64,000 nucleotides of DNA from Gordonia zhenghanii (GTDB taxonomy: Bacteria > Actinomycetota > Actinomycetes > Mycobacteriales > Mycobacteriaceae), in NCBI RefSeq assembly GCF_021738965.1, contig NZ_JAKKOQ010000008.1, positions 124,001 through 188,000 on the forward strand. Reading direction: 5' to 3'. Under the pieces are notes generated by a model. It was not told the origin of the DNA and made no database searches. It saw nothing but the letters and a program-made list of their open reading frames with translations. Both the position numbers and the translations under genes were made by a program. Below, in pieces: positions 10,006-20,579 of the stretch (position 1 is its first letter; every line of letters begins with the position of its first letter).

Positions 10006-10034
10006 CCCTCAAGGGTGCCTGATTACCGACGAAA

Positions 10035-10074
10035 ACGCCGCGTCGACCCGCCCATAGGCGCGTCGACGCGGCGT
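10035..10074 (-). terminator. Intrinsic terminator after sepF
   Basis: Perfect 13-bp stem, ACGCCGCGTCGAC (10035-10047) against GTCGACGCGGCGT (10062-10074), with a 14-base loop. On the minus strand it is followed directly by a TTTT run, a classic Rho-independent layout for transcripts coming through sepF. Confidence 0.85.
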
Positions 10075-10096
10075 GCGTCACTACCGACATCCAGTC

Positions 10097-10888
10097 TCAG
10101 ACCTGGTTGGAGAACCCCGTCTCCGCGATCCGCCGACGCTGCTCCGGCGTCACATCAATGCCCGCGGGTGAGAGCAGGAACACTTTTGTGGCGACCTTCT
10201 CGAGCGATCCGCGAGCTGCGAAGGCCAAGCCTGCAGCGAAGTCGACGAGGCGTTTCGCGTCGTCGTTGCTCATGTCGACGAGGTCCATGATGACCGGGTT
10301 GCCGTCGCGGTACCGCTCGCCGATCGTGCGAGCCTCGGAGTAGTCCGCCGGACGCAGGGTGCTGATCTTGCCTGCCGCGTCTCCCATCGGATCGACCTCC
10401 ATACGGGGCTCGGGTGCGATGGCGTTGGCGCCGCGCACGCTCATGTTCGACTGGCGGTCGAGCGGTTCCAGACGCGAACGGCCCGGAACCTCGTCCGAGA
10501 GTCGGCGCGGAGCCGGTCCGTCTGCCATATGGCGCGACACGCCGTACGGGCGGCTCGCACGCGGAGCGAAACCGCGGGCGCCCTCGTAACGGTCCTCACG
10601 AACGGGCGCCTCGAACTCGATGCCCGCGTAGCCCGCATCGCGGTACTCGCCGCGATACTCCGGCTCGCGGAGTTCACCGCGCATGGGTTCACCGCGCATG
10701 GGCTCGTCGCGGTAGCCGTCCTCGTAGAACGGTTCGTCGCGCATCGCGTTCGAGCGGTACTTCTCCATGTAGGTGCGCTCACGCGCACTCAGGGCGGGCC
10801 CGTCGATGGGCTCGTCGAAGTAGTCGTCGTCGTACTCGCTCGGAGGCACCATGCCGAAATATGCCTTGAACTTCTGCATCGTCGTCAT
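10097..10888 (-). CDS. sepF: Cell division protein SepF
   Basis: FtsZ-associated membrane anchor, 263 aa. The N-terminal MTTMQKFKAYFGMVP is the amphipathic membrane-binding helix. It is followed by a long disordered linker with repeated R-[DE]-E-P-M-R-G-E motifs (about residues 50-85), then the C-terminal SepF domain, where RPADYSEARTIGERYRDGNPV and DLVDMSNDDAKRLVDFAAGL are conserved family blocks. The linker makes it longer than Bacillus SepF (about 150 aa), as is normal in mycolata. Actinobacteria lack FtsA, so SepF is the essential tether of the Z-ring. It is downstream of yggS. Confidence 0.96.
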   Translation of the reverse strand: MTTMQKFKAYFGMVPPSEYDDDYFDEPIDGPALSARERTYMEKYRSNAMRDEPFYEDGYRDEPMRGEPMRGELREPEYRGEYRDAGYAGIEFEAPVREDRYEGARGFAPRASRPYGVSRHMADGPAPRRLSDEVPGRSRLEPLDRQSNMSVRGANAIAPEPRMEVDPMGDAAGKISTLRPADYSEARTIGERYRDGNPVIMDLVDMSNDDAKRLVDFAAGLAFAARGSLEKVATKVFLLSPAGIDVTPEQRRRIAETGFSNQV

Positions 10889-10972
10889 CGGAAGCCTTTC
10901 TACAGATGCGCGGGATGGTAGTGAGAGTCGGTGTGTCTCTTGATCCAGATGATTCTGTTGTGACCAATGTGA

Positions 10973-11707
10973 CTAAGGCGAGAGTAGCGGTCTCGCACCC
11001 ATGATTGCGGTTCCGACACGCACGCATGTCGATCCGTGCGCGATGGCTTGCTCCAGATCGCCAGACATGCCTGCGGACAGTTCGCGTGCGCCCGGATGGT
11101 CGGCGACGAACCGCTCGCGTATGCCCGCAGCCTGCGCCATCGCCTCCTCCGGATCGGTCTCGAGCGGCGCGATCACCATCAGTCCGTCCAGCCGCAACGC
11201 GCCCGAATGCGCGGCGACTCGCTCGGCGACCCCGCGGAGGTCGGCCTCGACCAGTCCCCCACGCTCCGGATCGCCGTCCAAGCTCACCTGAAGCAGCACT
11301 CCGAGTGGATCCGTCCGCTCACCGTCGTCGAGGCTGCGCTGCGCCGCGCCGCCGAGCGCCTCGACGAGATCGAGCGAGTCGACCGAGTGCACACGCTTGG
11401 CCCACCGGCTGATCGATCGCGCCTTCTTCCGCTGCAGACGTCCGATCATGTCGGCGTCGAACACGACGTCGGGTCGGTCCGCGCGCACTTGTGCGATCTT
11501 GCGGCCGGCCTCCGGTTCACGGGACTCGCCGAACTCCCGCACGCCGAGGTCGATCAGATGCTCGACGTCGCTCGCCGGAAAGAACTTCGTGACCACGAGG
11601 AGCGTGACGTCGCCTTCTGTCCGGCCCGCCGCGCGCTCGGCGTCCGCGACTCGCTCCCGGGCGGTCGCCAGGGCCGACGCAAGTTCGTCGCGGCGATCGT
11701 CACTCAT
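10973..11707 (-). CDS. yggS: YggS family PLP-binding homeostasis protein
   Basis: Single-domain TIM-barrel protein that holds pyridoxal phosphate and buffers free PLP, 244 aa. The PLP lysine is K41 in LLVVTKFFPA. The phosphate-binding end shows LSAGMSGDLEQAI and CVRVGTAIMGAR. One variation is GESREPEAGRK where most homologues have GENxxQE. The start overlaps the pgeF stop by eight bases (ATGAGTGA), so the two are translationally coupled. This gene is a regular member of the ftsZ-downstream group in actinobacteria. Confidence 0.95.
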   Translation of the reverse strand: MSDDRRDELASALATARERVADAERAAGRTEGDVTLLVVTKFFPASDVEHLIDLGVREFGESREPEAGRKIAQVRADRPDVVFDADMIGRLQRKKARSISRWAKRVHSVDSLDLVEALGGAAQRSLDDGERTDPLGVLLQVSLDGDPERGGLVEADLRGVAERVAAHSGALRLDGLMVIAPLETDPEEAMAQAAGIRERFVADHPGARELSAGMSGDLEQAIAHGSTCVRVGTAIMGARPLLSP

Positions 11708-12416
11708 TCGTATCCATCCAGATCACCGATGCGAGCCGACCGGTCGGCGCTCCGCGACGGTGACTGAACAACCGGTCGTCTTCGATGGTGCACCGCGGGT
11801 CGACGGCGACGGCGCCCACTCCCGCTTCGACGAGTTGTCGCCGGATCCCCGCACGCAGGTCCAACCCGGTGGTCCCCTTCGTGGTGCGAGTCGCACTTCC
11901 GGGCAGATACTTCTCGACGTCGGCCTGCATCTCGGGCGGCACCTCGTACTGGTCGCCGCTCGCGGCGGGTCCGAGGAATGCCCCGATTCGCTCGGGCTTC
12001 GCCCCGAGCTCCACCATGGCGCGTAGAGCGGCTAGGACGATGCCGATGCGCGCGCCGACGCGACCGGCGTGCACAGCAGCGATCACGCCCGCTTCGTCGT
12101 CACTGAGCAGCACCGGCACGCAGTCGGCCGTCAGAACGGCCAAGACGAGATCGGTCTGCGTGGTGACGAGCGCATCGGTCACCGGGACCGGCTCGTCGAC
12201 GGGTCCGTCGACGACCGTGACCGTCCGCGAGTGGACCTGCTCCATCCAGACGACGCGATCGGGCCCCACCCCGAGATTGCGTCCCAGACGAGCACGGTTC
12301 TCCGCGACCGCCGTCGGATCGTCACCGACGTGGTCACCGAGGTTGAACGAGTCGTACGGCGACCGCGAGACGCCACCGGCCCTCGTGGTCACGGCACGAC
12401 GGACCTTGAAGGTCAT
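11700..12416 (-). CDS. pgeF: PgeF/LACC1-type purine nucleoside-metabolising enzyme (laccase-domain protein)
   Basis: 238-aa member of the DUF152 family, once called polyphenol oxidase. Related proteins act on purine nucleosides, and E. coli YfiH corrects a misincorporated residue in UDP-MurNAc peptide precursors. The Zn/active-site residues H62 (MEQVHS), C99 (LTADCVP) and H116 (AAVHAGR) are present. The ending CTIEDDRLFSHRR is also typical. It lies 16 bases after ftsZ and overlaps yggS, which fits a quality-control role in cell-wall synthesis. Confidence 0.92.
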   Translation of the reverse strand: MTFKVRRAVTTRAGGVSRSPYDSFNLGDHVGDDPTAVAENRARLGRNLGVGPDRVVWMEQVHSRTVTVVDGPVDEPVPVTDALVTTQTDLVLAVLTADCVPVLLSDDEAGVIAAVHAGRVGARIGIVLAALRAMVELGAKPERIGAFLGPAASGDQYEVPPEMQADVEKYLPGSATRTTKGTTGLDLRAGIRRQLVEAGVGAVAVDPRCTIEDDRLFSHRRGAPTGRLASVIWMDTNE

Positions 12417-12432
12417 GCGTTCATCGTTCCTT

Positions 12433-13605
12433 CTACTTCATGAAGTCGGGCACGTCGACGTCGTCATCGTCGAACCGGAGTGAATTGCGGCGCGGAGCCT
12501 GCTCGCCGAACGGATTCCCGGACTGCTCCCGGTCTCCGCCGAACAGCGGGTCCTCCTTGGGCGCCGACTGCGGAGCCTCGCCTGCGCTCGCGTTCGCGAC
12601 CGAACCCGAGCCACGTGACGGTGCAGCGGCCGCGGGCACATCGGAGCGCTTGCGCTGCGAGGCGCTGTCGAAGCCTGCGGCGATGACGGTCACGCGCACC
12701 TCGTCGCCGAGGTTGTCGTCGATCACGGTGCCGAAGATGATGTTGGCGTCCTCGTGTGCAGCCTCCTGTACTTGCGATGCAGCGTCGTTGATCTCGAACA
12801 GACCGAGGTCGCTGCCGCCCGCGATGGAGATCAGGACGCCGTGTGCGCCTTCCATGGAGGCTTCGAGCAGCGGCGAGTTGATCGCGGCCTGGGCGGCCTT
12901 GCTGGCGCGACCTTCACCGCGAGACGCACCGATGCCCATGAGCGCACTGCCCGCGTCGCTCATGACGCCCTTGACGTCGGCGAAGTCGACGTTGATGAGA
13001 CCCGGTGTCGTGATGAGGTCGGTGATGCCCTGAACACCGTTGAGGAGCACCTCGTCGGCACTGCGGAACGCGTCCATCAGAGACAGCTGCGAGTCCCCGA
13101 GCTGAAGTAGTCGATCGTTCGGGATGACGATCAGTGTGTCGCAGGATTCGCGGAGGGCGGTGATGCCCGCGTCGGCCTGGTTGCCGCGACGCTTGCCCTC
13201 GAACGAGAACGGTCGGGTGACGACGCCGACGGTCAACGCGCCGAGCTTGCGGGCGATCGATGCGACGACTGGAGCACCGCCGGTGCCCGTTCCGCCGCCC
13301 TCGCCCGCGGTCACGAAGACCATGTCGGCGCCCTTGAGGAGCTCCTCGATCTCGTCGCGCGCGTCCTCGGCAGCGACGCGACCCACGTCGGGGTTGGCGC
13401 CTGCGCCCAGCCCGCGCGTCGAGTCACGGCCGATGTCGAGCTTGACGTCGGCGTCGGAGATCAGCAAGGCCTGCGCGTCGGTGTTGATCGCGATGAACTC
13501 AACACCTTTGAGACCCTGCTCGATCATCCGGTTCACGGCGTTGACACCGCCGCCGCCGATGCCGACGACCTTGATGACGGCCAGGTAATTGTGGGGTGGC
13601 GTCAT
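12433..13605 (-). CDS. ftsZ: Cell division protein FtsZ
   Basis: Tubulin-like GTPase forming the Z-ring, 390 aa. GTP binding: [13 protein letters not shown] near residue 16 and the tubulin signature [13 protein letters not shown] near residue 103. The T7 loop shows [15 protein letters not shown] disordered linker (about 320-375) ends in the conserved C-terminal peptide [10 protein letters not shown], which binds SepF and FtsW in actinobacteria. GGAAGG precedes the start. It follows ftsQ at 261 bases, with its own candidate promoter, and is upstream of pgeF-yggS-sepF. Confidence 0.98.
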   Translation of the reverse strand: MTPPHNYLAVIKVVGIGGGGVNAVNRMIEQGLKGVEFIAINTDAQALLISDADVKLDIGRDSTRGLGAGANPDVGRVAAEDARDEIEELLKGADMVFVTAGEGGGTGTGGAPVVASIARKLGALTVGVVTRPFSFEGKRRGNQADAGITALRESCDTLIVIPNDRLLQLGDSQLSLMDAFRSADEVLLNGVQGITDLITTPGLINVDFADVKGVMSDAGSALMGIGASRGEGRASKAAQAAINSPLLEASMEGAHGVLISIAGGSDLGLFEINDAASQVQEAAHEDANIIFGTVIDDNLGDEVRVTVIAAGFDSASQRKRSDVPAAAAPSRGSGSVANASAGEAPQSAPKEDPLFGGDREQSGNPFGEQAPRRNSLRFDDDDVDVPDFMK

Positions 13606-13650
13606 GATGCCTTCCTACTTCGAGCTCAAACCCTAAAGCTGAACCAAAGG

Positions 13651-13666
13651 GTTATAGTTATGTCAA
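13651..13666 (-). promoter_or_regulatory. Candidate ftsZ promoter area
   Basis: On the minus strand TTGACATAACTATAAC stands about 45 bases before ftsZ. It contains a perfect -35-like TTGACA (13661-13666) and a -10-like TATAAC (13651-13656), but they are only four bases apart, so they cannot be one sigma-70-type pair. They may belong to two overlapping promoters. The region is AT-rich against a high-GC background. Confidence 0.45.
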
Positions 13667-13750
13667 GTACTTGCGATGTGCCTAACGGTATTGACTACCT
13701 CGCGCCGCACCCCGCAAGGCGTCTGGGCGTGTCGCGATTCGTCGGTGAAT

Positions 13751-13796
13751 TCTTCCCCTAGCGGAGTCTTCCCCGGCGAAGTCTTCCCTGGCGAAG
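13751..13796. repeat. Three 15/16-bp tandem repeats between ftsQ and ftsZ
   Basis: CTTCCCCTAGCGGAGT, CTTCCCCGGCGAAGT and CTTCCCTGGCGAAGT follow each other without gaps in the non-coding spacer. Each unit is partly self-complementary, with CTTC and GAAG at about 10-base spacing. Confidence 0.7.
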
Positions 13797-13866
13797 TCGT
13801 CACAGCGCAGCCGGGAGCCAGCGCGGCCGAGCCCGCCCAGCGGACGCTGTATTCGAGCCTCGGCGA

Positions 13867-14589
13867 TTATTTGATCGCAGGGAAGTCCGGACTCGAGACG
13901 TTGAGTTCGTCGCCCTTGAGCTTCAGAATCTGGCGGAGCGCATCTGCTTTCTCGGCGGTCTGCGACGAATCGCCCCACACCGCATGGCGGCCGCTCTTGA
14001 GTTCCACGGTGATGTCGGCCGGCGAAGACGCCTCGATAGAGGTCGTGCGACTCCGCAGCCAGTCGGGCAGTTCCTGCGCGACCGCCAGTACCGCTTTCGT
14101 GGTCGGATCCTTCGGTCCCGGGTGGCCGGTCACCACCGTCGGCAGCCCGACGAACGGCGCCGGAAGGGACTTCCGGTCTGGGAAGCTCCGATAGACCATG
14201 CCGAGGCGGTCCATGACCCCGATCTTTCCGTCCTGCTCCAGCGTGACGACGGGAACCCGTTCGGTCACGTCGATCGTGAGGGTCGACGGGTAACTCCGCT
14301 CGACCGTCACCTCTTCGATCTCGGGGAGCACTGCGACGCGGTCGGCGACGGCGACGGTGTCCACCTGAAGCAACGGCGTACCGGTCGGCGCCTGCGCGGC
14401 CCGCCGGATCTCGTTCGCGTCGACGACCTTCGCGCCGACGACGTCGACGTTGCGCACGGACATGAGCGGTGTGTAATAGGCGATCGCCACGGCTGCTCCG
14501 ACGAGCAGAACCGCCAGGAGCGCGGTGACGATCACCGTTGCACGGCTGGGACGTCGACCGTTCTCGCCGCGCCCGCGGCGACGGCTCAT
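13867..14589 (-). CDS. ftsQ: Cell division protein FtsQ
   Basis: Bitopic divisome protein, 240 aa: a short basic cytoplasmic tail ([14 protein letters not shown]), one TM helix (about 20-40, [20 protein letters not shown]), then a POTRA domain ([20 protein letters not shown]) and the FtsQ beta domain ([18 protein letters not shown]). It bridges FtsB/FtsL with the septal synthase. The start overlaps the murC stop as ATGA. Confidence 0.95.
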   Translation of the reverse strand: MSRRRGRGENGRRPSRATVIVTALLAVLLVGAAVAIAYYTPLMSVRNVDVVGAKVVDANEIRRAAQAPTGTPLLQVDTVAVADRVAVLPEIEEVTVERSYPSTLTIDVTERVPVVTLEQDGKIGVMDRLGMVYRSFPDRKSLPAPFVGLPTVVTGHPGPKDPTTKAVLAVAQELPDWLRSRTTSIEASSPADITVELKSGRHAVWGDSSQTAEKADALRQILKLKGDELNVSSPDFPAIK

Positions 14590-16061
14590 TCGCTCGCGGC
14601 CAGCGCCGACAGAATCGACGCAGCCTGCATCGTGATGTCGCCCGCACCGATCGTCAAGACGAGGTCACCTCGCCGGGCGCGTGCGGCGACGGCTCCGGCG
14701 ATCTCAGACATGTGCGGCACGAACTCTGCGGGGGCCGTCACCTGGTCGGCGATCAGAAGTCCGCTGACGCCGGGCTGCGGGGCCTCTCGCGCGCCGTACA
14801 CGTCGGCGACGATCACTTCGTCCGCGAGGCTGAGTGCGGCGGCGAATTCGGATGCGAACTCGGCGGTCCGCGAGTACAGGTGCGGCTGGAATACAGCGAT
14901 CACCCGGCCGGAACCGTGATGGACCACATCGCGCGCGGCCTGCAGCACCGCACGGACCTCGGTCGGATGGTGCGCGTAGTCGTCGAACACATCCACTTCA
15001 CGCTCGCGACCGCGCAGCTCGAACCGTCGGTGAACCCCGCCGAAGCCCTCGATTCCGTCGGCGACGGCATCGGCGTCGACTCCGGTGCGCACGCACCCGA
15101 CGAGTGCGCCAAGTGCGTTGAGCGCCATGTGCCTGCCCGGGAGAGTCACCTCCAAGGAACGTTCGACGACGTCCTCGGTGACCGGTGCGTGCAATCGGAC
15201 CGCCGACGTGCTGCCCGCCCCGCGCGGCGTCACCTCGAGGAGTTCGGCGACGAGCGGAACGTCGGGCGCGAGATCGGCGTGGTCGCCGCCGCCGTAGCCG
15301 AGCACGGCCACGCCCCGCTCGGTCAGCGAAGCACTGCAGCGCCCGCCGAGCGCGGCCGATCCCGGATCGTCCAGGCACAGGACGAGCGTGCCGCCGGGCC
15401 GTATCTGCGCGACGAACTGGTCGAAGACGTCGACGTAGGCGGCCTCGGTCCCGAAGAAGTCCAGGTGGTCGACTTCGATGTTGGTGACGACGACGACGTC
15501 GGGGGTGTACTGCAGGAGTGAGCCGTCGCTCTCGTCGGCTTCGGCCACGAACACGTCGCCGCTTCCGTGGTGCGCATTGGTCCCCGACTCGTTGAGCTCA
15601 CCGCCGACGGCGAACGACGGGTCGACGCCGCAGTGCTGCAGCGCGACGACGGACATTGACGTCGTCGACGTCTTGCCGTGTGTCCCGGACACCAGCAGGG
15701 TCCGGTAGTCGGCCATCAACAACGCGAGGACCTGCGGTCGATAGAGGATCTCGATGCCCCGGTCGCGTGCTTCGACGAGTTCGGGATTGTCTTTCGGGAT
15801 CGCAGCGTGGGTCGTGACGACGACCGTCGGACCGCCGTCGAGCAGGTCGAGAGCCGTCGGGTCGTGGCCGACCTGGACCAGGGCTCCCCTGGTCCGCAGT
15901 GCCAGGATGCCGCGCGAGTCCTTGGCGTCCGAGCCCGACACCTGTCCGCCACGGGCGAGGAGGATCCGAGCGAGACCGGACATGCCCGCTCCCCCGATAC
16001 CGACCATGTGCACGCGGGCGAGTTGCGCTGGCAGCTGCTGTGGTGTTGCGGGCGCGGTCAT
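14586..16061 (-). CDS. murC: UDP-N-acetylmuramate--L-alanine ligase
   Basis: Mur ligase adding L-Ala to UDP-MurNAc, 491 aa. N-terminal Rossmann motif [19 protein letters not shown]-binding P-loop [26 protein letters not shown] metal/carbamate region; C-terminal [17 protein letters not shown]. The ATG at 16061 overlaps the murG stop as ATGA; the longer open frame upstream is antisense or shadow of murG. The 3' end overlaps ftsQ in the same way. Confidence 0.97.
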   Translation of the reverse strand: MTAPATPQQLPAQLARVHMVGIGGAGMSGLARILLARGGQVSGSDAKDSRGILALRTRGALVQVGHDPTALDLLDGGPTVVVTTHAAIPKDNPELVEARDRGIEILYRPQVLALLMADYRTLLVSGTHGKTSTTSMSVVALQHCGVDPSFAVGGELNESGTNAHHGSGDVFVAEADESDGSLLQYTPDVVVVTNIEVDHLDFFGTEAAYVDVFDQFVAQIRPGGTLVLCLDDPGSAALGGRCSASLTERGVAVLGYGGGDHADLAPDVPLVAELLEVTPRGAGSTSAVRLHAPVTEDVVERSLEVTLPGRHMALNALGALVGCVRTGVDADAVADGIEGFGGVHRRFELRGREREVDVFDDYAHHPTEVRAVLQAARDVVHHGSGRVIAVFQPHLYSRTAEFASEFAAALSLADEVIVADVYGAREAPQPGVSGLLIADQVTAPAEFVPHMSEIAGAVAARARRGDLVLTIGAGDITMQAASILSALAASE

Positions 16062-17227
16062 CGGGTTCTTCTCTCTCGTGCCAGTTCCAGTGCAGCGGTC
16101 GCGACGGCGACCGCCGCGTCGCGATGCCCCACACCTGCCGCTGCCGTCCCCATGGCGGCCAGCCGGTCGGAGTCGGTGATCAACGCCGGGATCTCGCGTC
16201 CGGCCCACTCGGCGGTGACGACCTCGTCGTCGACGATCACCGCGCCGCCCGCTTGTTCGACGGGCAGCGCGTTGAGTCGCTGCTCACCGTTGCCGTGCGG
16301 CAGCGGAACGTAGACGGCTGGCAGCCCGGTCGCCGAGATCTCGGCGACTGTCATCGCTCCGGACCGGCACATCACCAGATCGGCTGCCGCGTAGGCGAGA
16401 TCCATCCGGTTGAGGTAGCTGACGCCGACGTACGGCGGCGCTCCTGCAGGCGAGACGGGGCTGATCGAGTTCTTCGGTCCATACGCGTGCAGCACCCCGA
16501 TGCCCGCCGCGCCGAGGGCCGTCGCAGCCGGTGCGACGGCCTCGTTGAGTCGCTGGGCCCCTTGCGAGCCGCCGAACACCAACAGGGTCGGCGCGTTCTG
16601 ATCGAGGCCGAAGAACGATCGCGCCTGCGCGCGCACCGCAGCGCGGTCGAGGGTGGTGATCGCGCCACGCACCGGGATGCCGACGACGTCGGCGTCAGGA
16701 AGTCCACTGTCGGCGACAGCGGCGAGCACTCGGTCGGCGACCTTCGCGCCGACTTTGTTCGCGATTCCTGCGCTGGCGTTCGCCTCGTGAATGACGACGG
16801 GACGGCGACCCGACTTGCGCAGTTCCGCGCGTGCGGCGAGGTATGCGGGCAATGCGACGTACCCGCCGAAACCGATCACGACATCGGCGTCGACCTCTGC
16901 GAAGACCTTGCGTGTCGCGGCCACCGATCTGGCGACGCGCCACGGGGTCTTCGCCAATTCCATGCCGGGCTTGCGCGGCAACGGCACGGGCGGGATCAGT
17001 CGCAGGTCGTAGCCGCGTTCCGGAACGATCTTGGTCTCGAGGCCTCGGACAGTGCCCAGTGCCGTGATGCGCGCCGCCGGATCGAGTTGCCGGACAGCGT
17101 CGGCGACTGCGAGTGCCGGCTCGATGTGGCCCGCTGTTCCGCCCCCTGCCACCACGACGGACAACGGCCTGTCGCCGGACTCACTGTGCTTGCTCACCGG
17201 CGCCTGTACTCCCGTCCGTTCGGCCAT
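16058..17227 (-). CDS. murG: Lipid I GlcNAc transferase MurG
   Basis: GT28 glycosyltransferase adding GlcNAc from UDP-GlcNAc to lipid I on the inner membrane face, 389 aa. G-loops: [17 protein letters not shown] at about residue 24 and [14 protein letters not shown]. The UDP-binding end includes [25 protein letters not shown]. The start used (17227) overlaps ftsW by 34 bases. An internal GTG twelve codons on (VSKHSE) would still overlap by a couple of bases and gives an N-terminus closer to homologues, so the exact start is uncertain. Confidence 0.95.
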   Translation of the reverse strand: MAERTGVQAPVSKHSESGDRPLSVVVAGGGTAGHIEPALAVADAVRQLDPAARITALGTVRGLETKIVPERGYDLRLIPPVPLPRKPGMELAKTPWRVARSVAATRKVFAEVDADVVIGFGGYVALPAYLAARAELRKSGRRPVVIHEANASAGIANKVGAKVADRVLAAVADSGLPDADVVGIPVRGAITTLDRAAVRAQARSFFGLDQNAPTLLVFGGSQGAQRLNEAVAPAATALGAAGIGVLHAYGPKNSISPVSPAGAPPYVGVSYLNRMDLAYAAADLVMCRSGAMTVAEISATGLPAVYVPLPHGNGEQRLNALPVEQAGGAVIVDDEVVTAEWAGREIPALITDSDRLAAMGTAAAGVGHRDAAVAVATAALELARERRTR

Positions 17228-19050
17228 TCGGGTCGCGGACGACCCCTGTTCCCTCGACTCGGCGGCGACCAGGACTGGTCGCGCCGGACTGATTCCGGCC
17301 GCGGTCGGCGCGACTGCCGAGCCGACCCGCCTCGCCCGCCAGGATAGTGGATCTCTCCGGACGAGACCGAGCCCGTCCGTCGCGGCGCCGCCGACGTGGG
17401 CCGCGGACGGCGAGCGCGTGCGGGAGCGGGACGTCGTCCGTCGCTCTGCGTCGACCGCCTGCGCTCGAGGCGGTCGCGGAGCTGGTCGGCCCGCGGCGGA
17501 CGGTACATCTCGGGAACAGGCAGGCGTAGGACACGAGCGAGCCCGCGTGGCCGGGCCGCGCTCAGTGCGCGAACGGCGTCTGGTTCATGGCGGGCCGCCG
17601 TCGCGAGGAGCCCGAGCATCGCCAACATCGTCAACATCGAGGTGCCGCCGTTCGACAGGATCGGCAACTGGATTCCCGTGACCGGCAGCAGGCCGATGAC
17701 GTAACCGATGTTGATGAACGCCTGCACGAGGAACAACACGGTGATCGTTGCCGAGAGCAGTCGCAGGAACGGGTCGATGGAGCGTCGTGCGATGCGCATG
17801 CCGACCCAGCCGAGCAGAATGAAGAGCCCGACGACGGTCAACGCCCCGATGAGGCCGAGTTCCTCGCCGATGATCGCGAAGATGAAGTCGTTGTGCGCGT
17901 TCGGAAGATAGTTCCATTTCGCGGTGCTGCGTCCGAGTCCGACCCCGAACACGCCGCCGTTCGCGAGCGCATATTGCGCTTGCGTGGCTTGATAGCCGTC
18001 GCCCAACGGGTCGTTGGTGCGACCGATGAAGCTGAACACGCGGGCCGCACGGTAACTCGACGACAATGCTAGGGCGACGGCGATCACGACGAAGCCGATC
18101 GCGAAGCCGCCGAACACCCGTCCGGAGAGGCCAGCGAACCACAGGAGTGCGCCGATGATGAGCGCGATGATCATGGTCGTCGACTGGTTCGGCTCGAGGA
18201 TGATGAGCGCACAGATCAGGACGCCGACGGGCACGAGCGGCAGCAGCAGTTCCTTGCCGAACGTTCCGACGCTTCGCCGCGACGCCAGCAGGTGTGCACC
18301 CCACACGCACAGTGCGACCTTGACGAGTTCGGACGGCTGCACCGACAGGCCTGCGATGGAGAACCAACGGCGCGCACCGTTGACGGTGACACCGATGCCA
18401 GGCACCAGGACCAAGACCAGCAGGAGTGTCGCCACCATGATGCCGACGGTCGCGAACCGTCGAAAGAATCGGATCGGGACTTTCAGAGTTCCGTAGAACA
18501 GGAGCAGACCCAACGCGGCGAAGATCGCCTGCGTGGTGACCATGCCGTAGGCGGATCCGTCCTTGGCGTACCCCTCCACCGACGATGCGGACAGGACCAT
18601 GATGAGGCCGAGGACGGTCAGGATCACGGTCAGCGACAGCACCATGTGGAACGACGTCAACGGTTTGCCGAGGAGTGTCTTCACACCGTCACGCAGGGTT
18701 GTCACGACGCCTCTGACGTCCACCGATGACATCGAGAAGTTCAGGCTGCGCGCCGCCTGCGGAGCCGCGGCGCGAGCGCCAGGATTCTCGCGGCGCCGAC
18801 GACGTGGCCGCGGACGCTCGTCGTCGGGCGAGTCTTCGGGCACGCCGTCGGTGTCGGCACTGTCGGCAGAGGTCCCGTCCGAGGTGTTCCCAACCGTGCC
18901 AGTCGAGTCGTCCCCGCCGACATCGCCCTCGTCGGTCGCGTCCCCGTCGGTATCCCTGTCTGCATCCAGGTCGACGTCGACGAACTCGTCGACGTCGGCT
19001 ACGTCGTCGCTCGTGCTCCGACGTCGGGCTCCGGCCTTCCGCGCGCTCAT
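17194..19050 (-). CDS. ftsW: SEDS-family septal glycosyltransferase FtsW
   Basis: Polytopic peptidoglycan polymerase of the divisome, 618 aa, about 10 TM helices from residue 130 to 500. SEDS hallmarks: [41 protein letters not shown] (catalytic-loop region), and [12 protein letters not shown]. Two features are unusual: a roughly 75-residue N-terminal stretch dominated by Asp, and a C-terminal tail of about 100 residues dominated by Arg and Pro. Both are cytoplasmic and likely disordered. FtsW of most bacteria is 370-530 aa. The ATG overlaps murD as ATGA, and the tail-coding part overlaps murG. Confidence 0.95.
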   Translation of the reverse strand: MSARKAGARRRSTSDDVADVDEFVDVDLDADRDTDGDATDEGDVGGDDSTGTVGNTSDGTSADSADTDGVPEDSPDDERPRPRRRRRENPGARAAAPQAARSLNFSMSSVDVRGVVTTLRDGVKTLLGKPLTSFHMVLSLTVILTVLGLIMVLSASSVEGYAKDGSAYGMVTTQAIFAALGLLLFYGTLKVPIRFFRRFATVGIMVATLLLVLVLVPGIGVTVNGARRWFSIAGLSVQPSELVKVALCVWGAHLLASRRSVGTFGKELLLPLVPVGVLICALIILEPNQSTTMIIALIIGALLWFAGLSGRVFGGFAIGFVVIAVALALSSSYRAARVFSFIGRTNDPLGDGYQATQAQYALANGGVFGVGLGRSTAKWNYLPNAHNDFIFAIIGEELGLIGALTVVGLFILLGWVGMRIARRSIDPFLRLLSATITVLFLVQAFINIGYVIGLLPVTGIQLPILSNGGTSMLTMLAMLGLLATAARHEPDAVRALSAARPRGLARVLRLPVPEMYRPPRADQLRDRLERRRSTQSDGRRPAPARARRPRPTSAAPRRTGSVSSGEIHYPGGRGGSARQSRRPRPESVRRDQSWSPPSRGNRGRPRPEWPNGREYRRR

Positions 19051-20579
19051 GCGAGCCGCGCGTCGGCGAGGGCTGCGGACGCTGCGGCGAACGAATCGCC
19101 CCGCGCCCCGTAACTCGCGAACATGTCCAGCGATGCGGCTGCAGGCGCCAGGAGCACCGCGTCCACTCCGCCGCGTTCACCACGAGCGTCTGCCTCTGCC
19201 AACTGCCAGGCAGCCGAGACCGCCTGTGCCATCACCGCGTCGGCGCCGTCCGCACCGGTCGCCGTGATGGCGGGAGTGTCGTCACCAGTCCGCTGAGTCA
19301 TCACCGAACCATCGTCCCTTGTGAATACTGTGACTGCTGGGACTTCTGGGGCGTGTCGCGCAATCGCTTCCAGAATCGTCTCCCGATCTGCGCCGATTGC
19401 GATCACACCGGCCAGCCGCTGTGTGTTCCGGGTGATCAGATCGTCGACGGCGGCCCCCTTCAGGAGTCCGCCCGCGATCAAGACGACCCGGTCGAATGCG
19501 GCGACCGCGGCCTGCGCGGCATGCGGATTGGTGGCCTTGGAGTCGTCGACGAATGAGACGCCGTCGATGACGCCGACGACCTGCCCGCGGTGAGCGCCCG
19601 GCGAGAAGCCCGCGAGTCCGCGTTCCACAGCGTCGGCCGACACGCCAGCGGCGCGCATGAGGGCCGCGGCGGCGAGAGCGTCTGCGCGACCGGACGGGCC
19701 GGACGGGCGAACACGGTCGGCAGCGATCAGGGGCACCGGCGCACCTGCGAACGCCCGGTCCACGAGGGTTCCCTCGATCACTCCGAGCTCCCCCGACGCC
19801 GGTGCGCCCAGGGTGAAGCCGATGCGTCGAGCACCGTCGCCGACCGGCAGTTCGGACGCGACCTCGTCGTCGAGGCCGACGATCGCGACGGCACCCAGGA
19901 GCGCTTGCTGCTTGGCCTGCGCATACGCCTCGAACGAGCCGTGCCAGTCCAGGTGGTCGGGCGCCACGTTCAGCACGACGCCTGCAGCGGGACGAACGGA
20001 CGGGGCCCAGTGCAGTTGGAACGATGACATCTCCACGCACAACACGTCGGCACGCGGGGCTGCGCGCAACGCGTCCACCACGGTCAGACCGATGTTTCCG
20101 CAGGCCACGATCGGCAGGCTCGCGGCTTCGCCGATCGCTTCCGCCATCGACGTGGTGGTGGTCTTGCCGTTGGTACCGGTGATCACGAGCCATGTGCGCG
20201 GCGGGCCGTACACGCCGGAACGGTCGACTCGCCAGGCGAGTTCGACGTCGCCCCACACTGGGATCCCGGCAGCGGCCGACGCTTCCAGAAGCGGGTCGTC
20301 CGGCCGGAATCCCGGTGAGACGACGATCAGATCGACGTCCGACGGTGCGCGGACCGATCCGTCGGGACCGGCGAACGCGTCCGGCCCCAGCATGGCGACA
20401 TCGCGGGCCTGCAGATCCGGATCGACCCAGCCCTCGATGAACTTGGTGTCGAGCATCGTCACTGTCGCACCCTGCTCGAGCAGCAGGTCCAGCACTGACA
20501 GCCCGGTGGCGCGGGCCCCGGCGACGAGGACACGTGCGCCGCCGAGCGCGAGCGGAACGCTCGACACGTCAGCTGCCAT
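19047..20579 (-). CDS. murD: UDP-MurNAc-L-Ala--D-Glu ligase MurD
   Basis: Adds D-glutamate to UDP-MurNAc-L-Ala, 510 aa. N-terminal domain [22 protein letters not shown]-loop [36 protein letters not shown]-terminal [20 protein letters not shown] and [10 protein letters not shown] Thr/Asp-rich insertion (near residue 415-440, [16 protein letters not shown]) makes it longer than the 450-aa average. It overlaps mraY by 11 bases. Confidence 0.96.
   Translation of the reverse strand: MAADVSSVPLALGGARVLVAGARATGLSVLDLLLEQGATVTMLDTKFIEGWVDPDLQARDVAMLGPDAFAGPDGSVRAPSDVDLIVVSPGFRPDDPLLEASAAAGIPVWGDVELAWRVDRSGVYGPPRTWLVITGTNGKTTTTSMAEAIGEAASLPIVACGNIGLTVVDALRAAPRADVLCVEMSSFQLHWAPSVRPAAGVVLNVAPDHLDWHGSFEAYAQAKQQALLGAVAIVGLDDEVASELPVGDGARRIGFTLGAPASGELGVIEGTLVDRAFAGAPVPLIAADRVRPSGPSGRADALAAAALMRAAGVSADAVERGLAGFSPGAHRGQVVGVIDGVSFVDDSKATNPHAAQAAVAAFDRVVLIAGGLLKGAAVDDLITRNTQRLAGVIAIGADRETILEAIARHAPEVPAVTVFTRDDGSVMTQRTGDDTPAITATGADGADAVMAQAVSAAWQLAEADARGERGGVDAVLLAPAAASLDMFASYGARGDSFAAASAALADARLA

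Noticed and set aside
13682-14647. 321-aa minus-strand ORF over ftsQ
   Set aside because: Out-of-frame Arg-rich product; the ftsQ frame has TM, POTRA and coupling by ATGA overlap.
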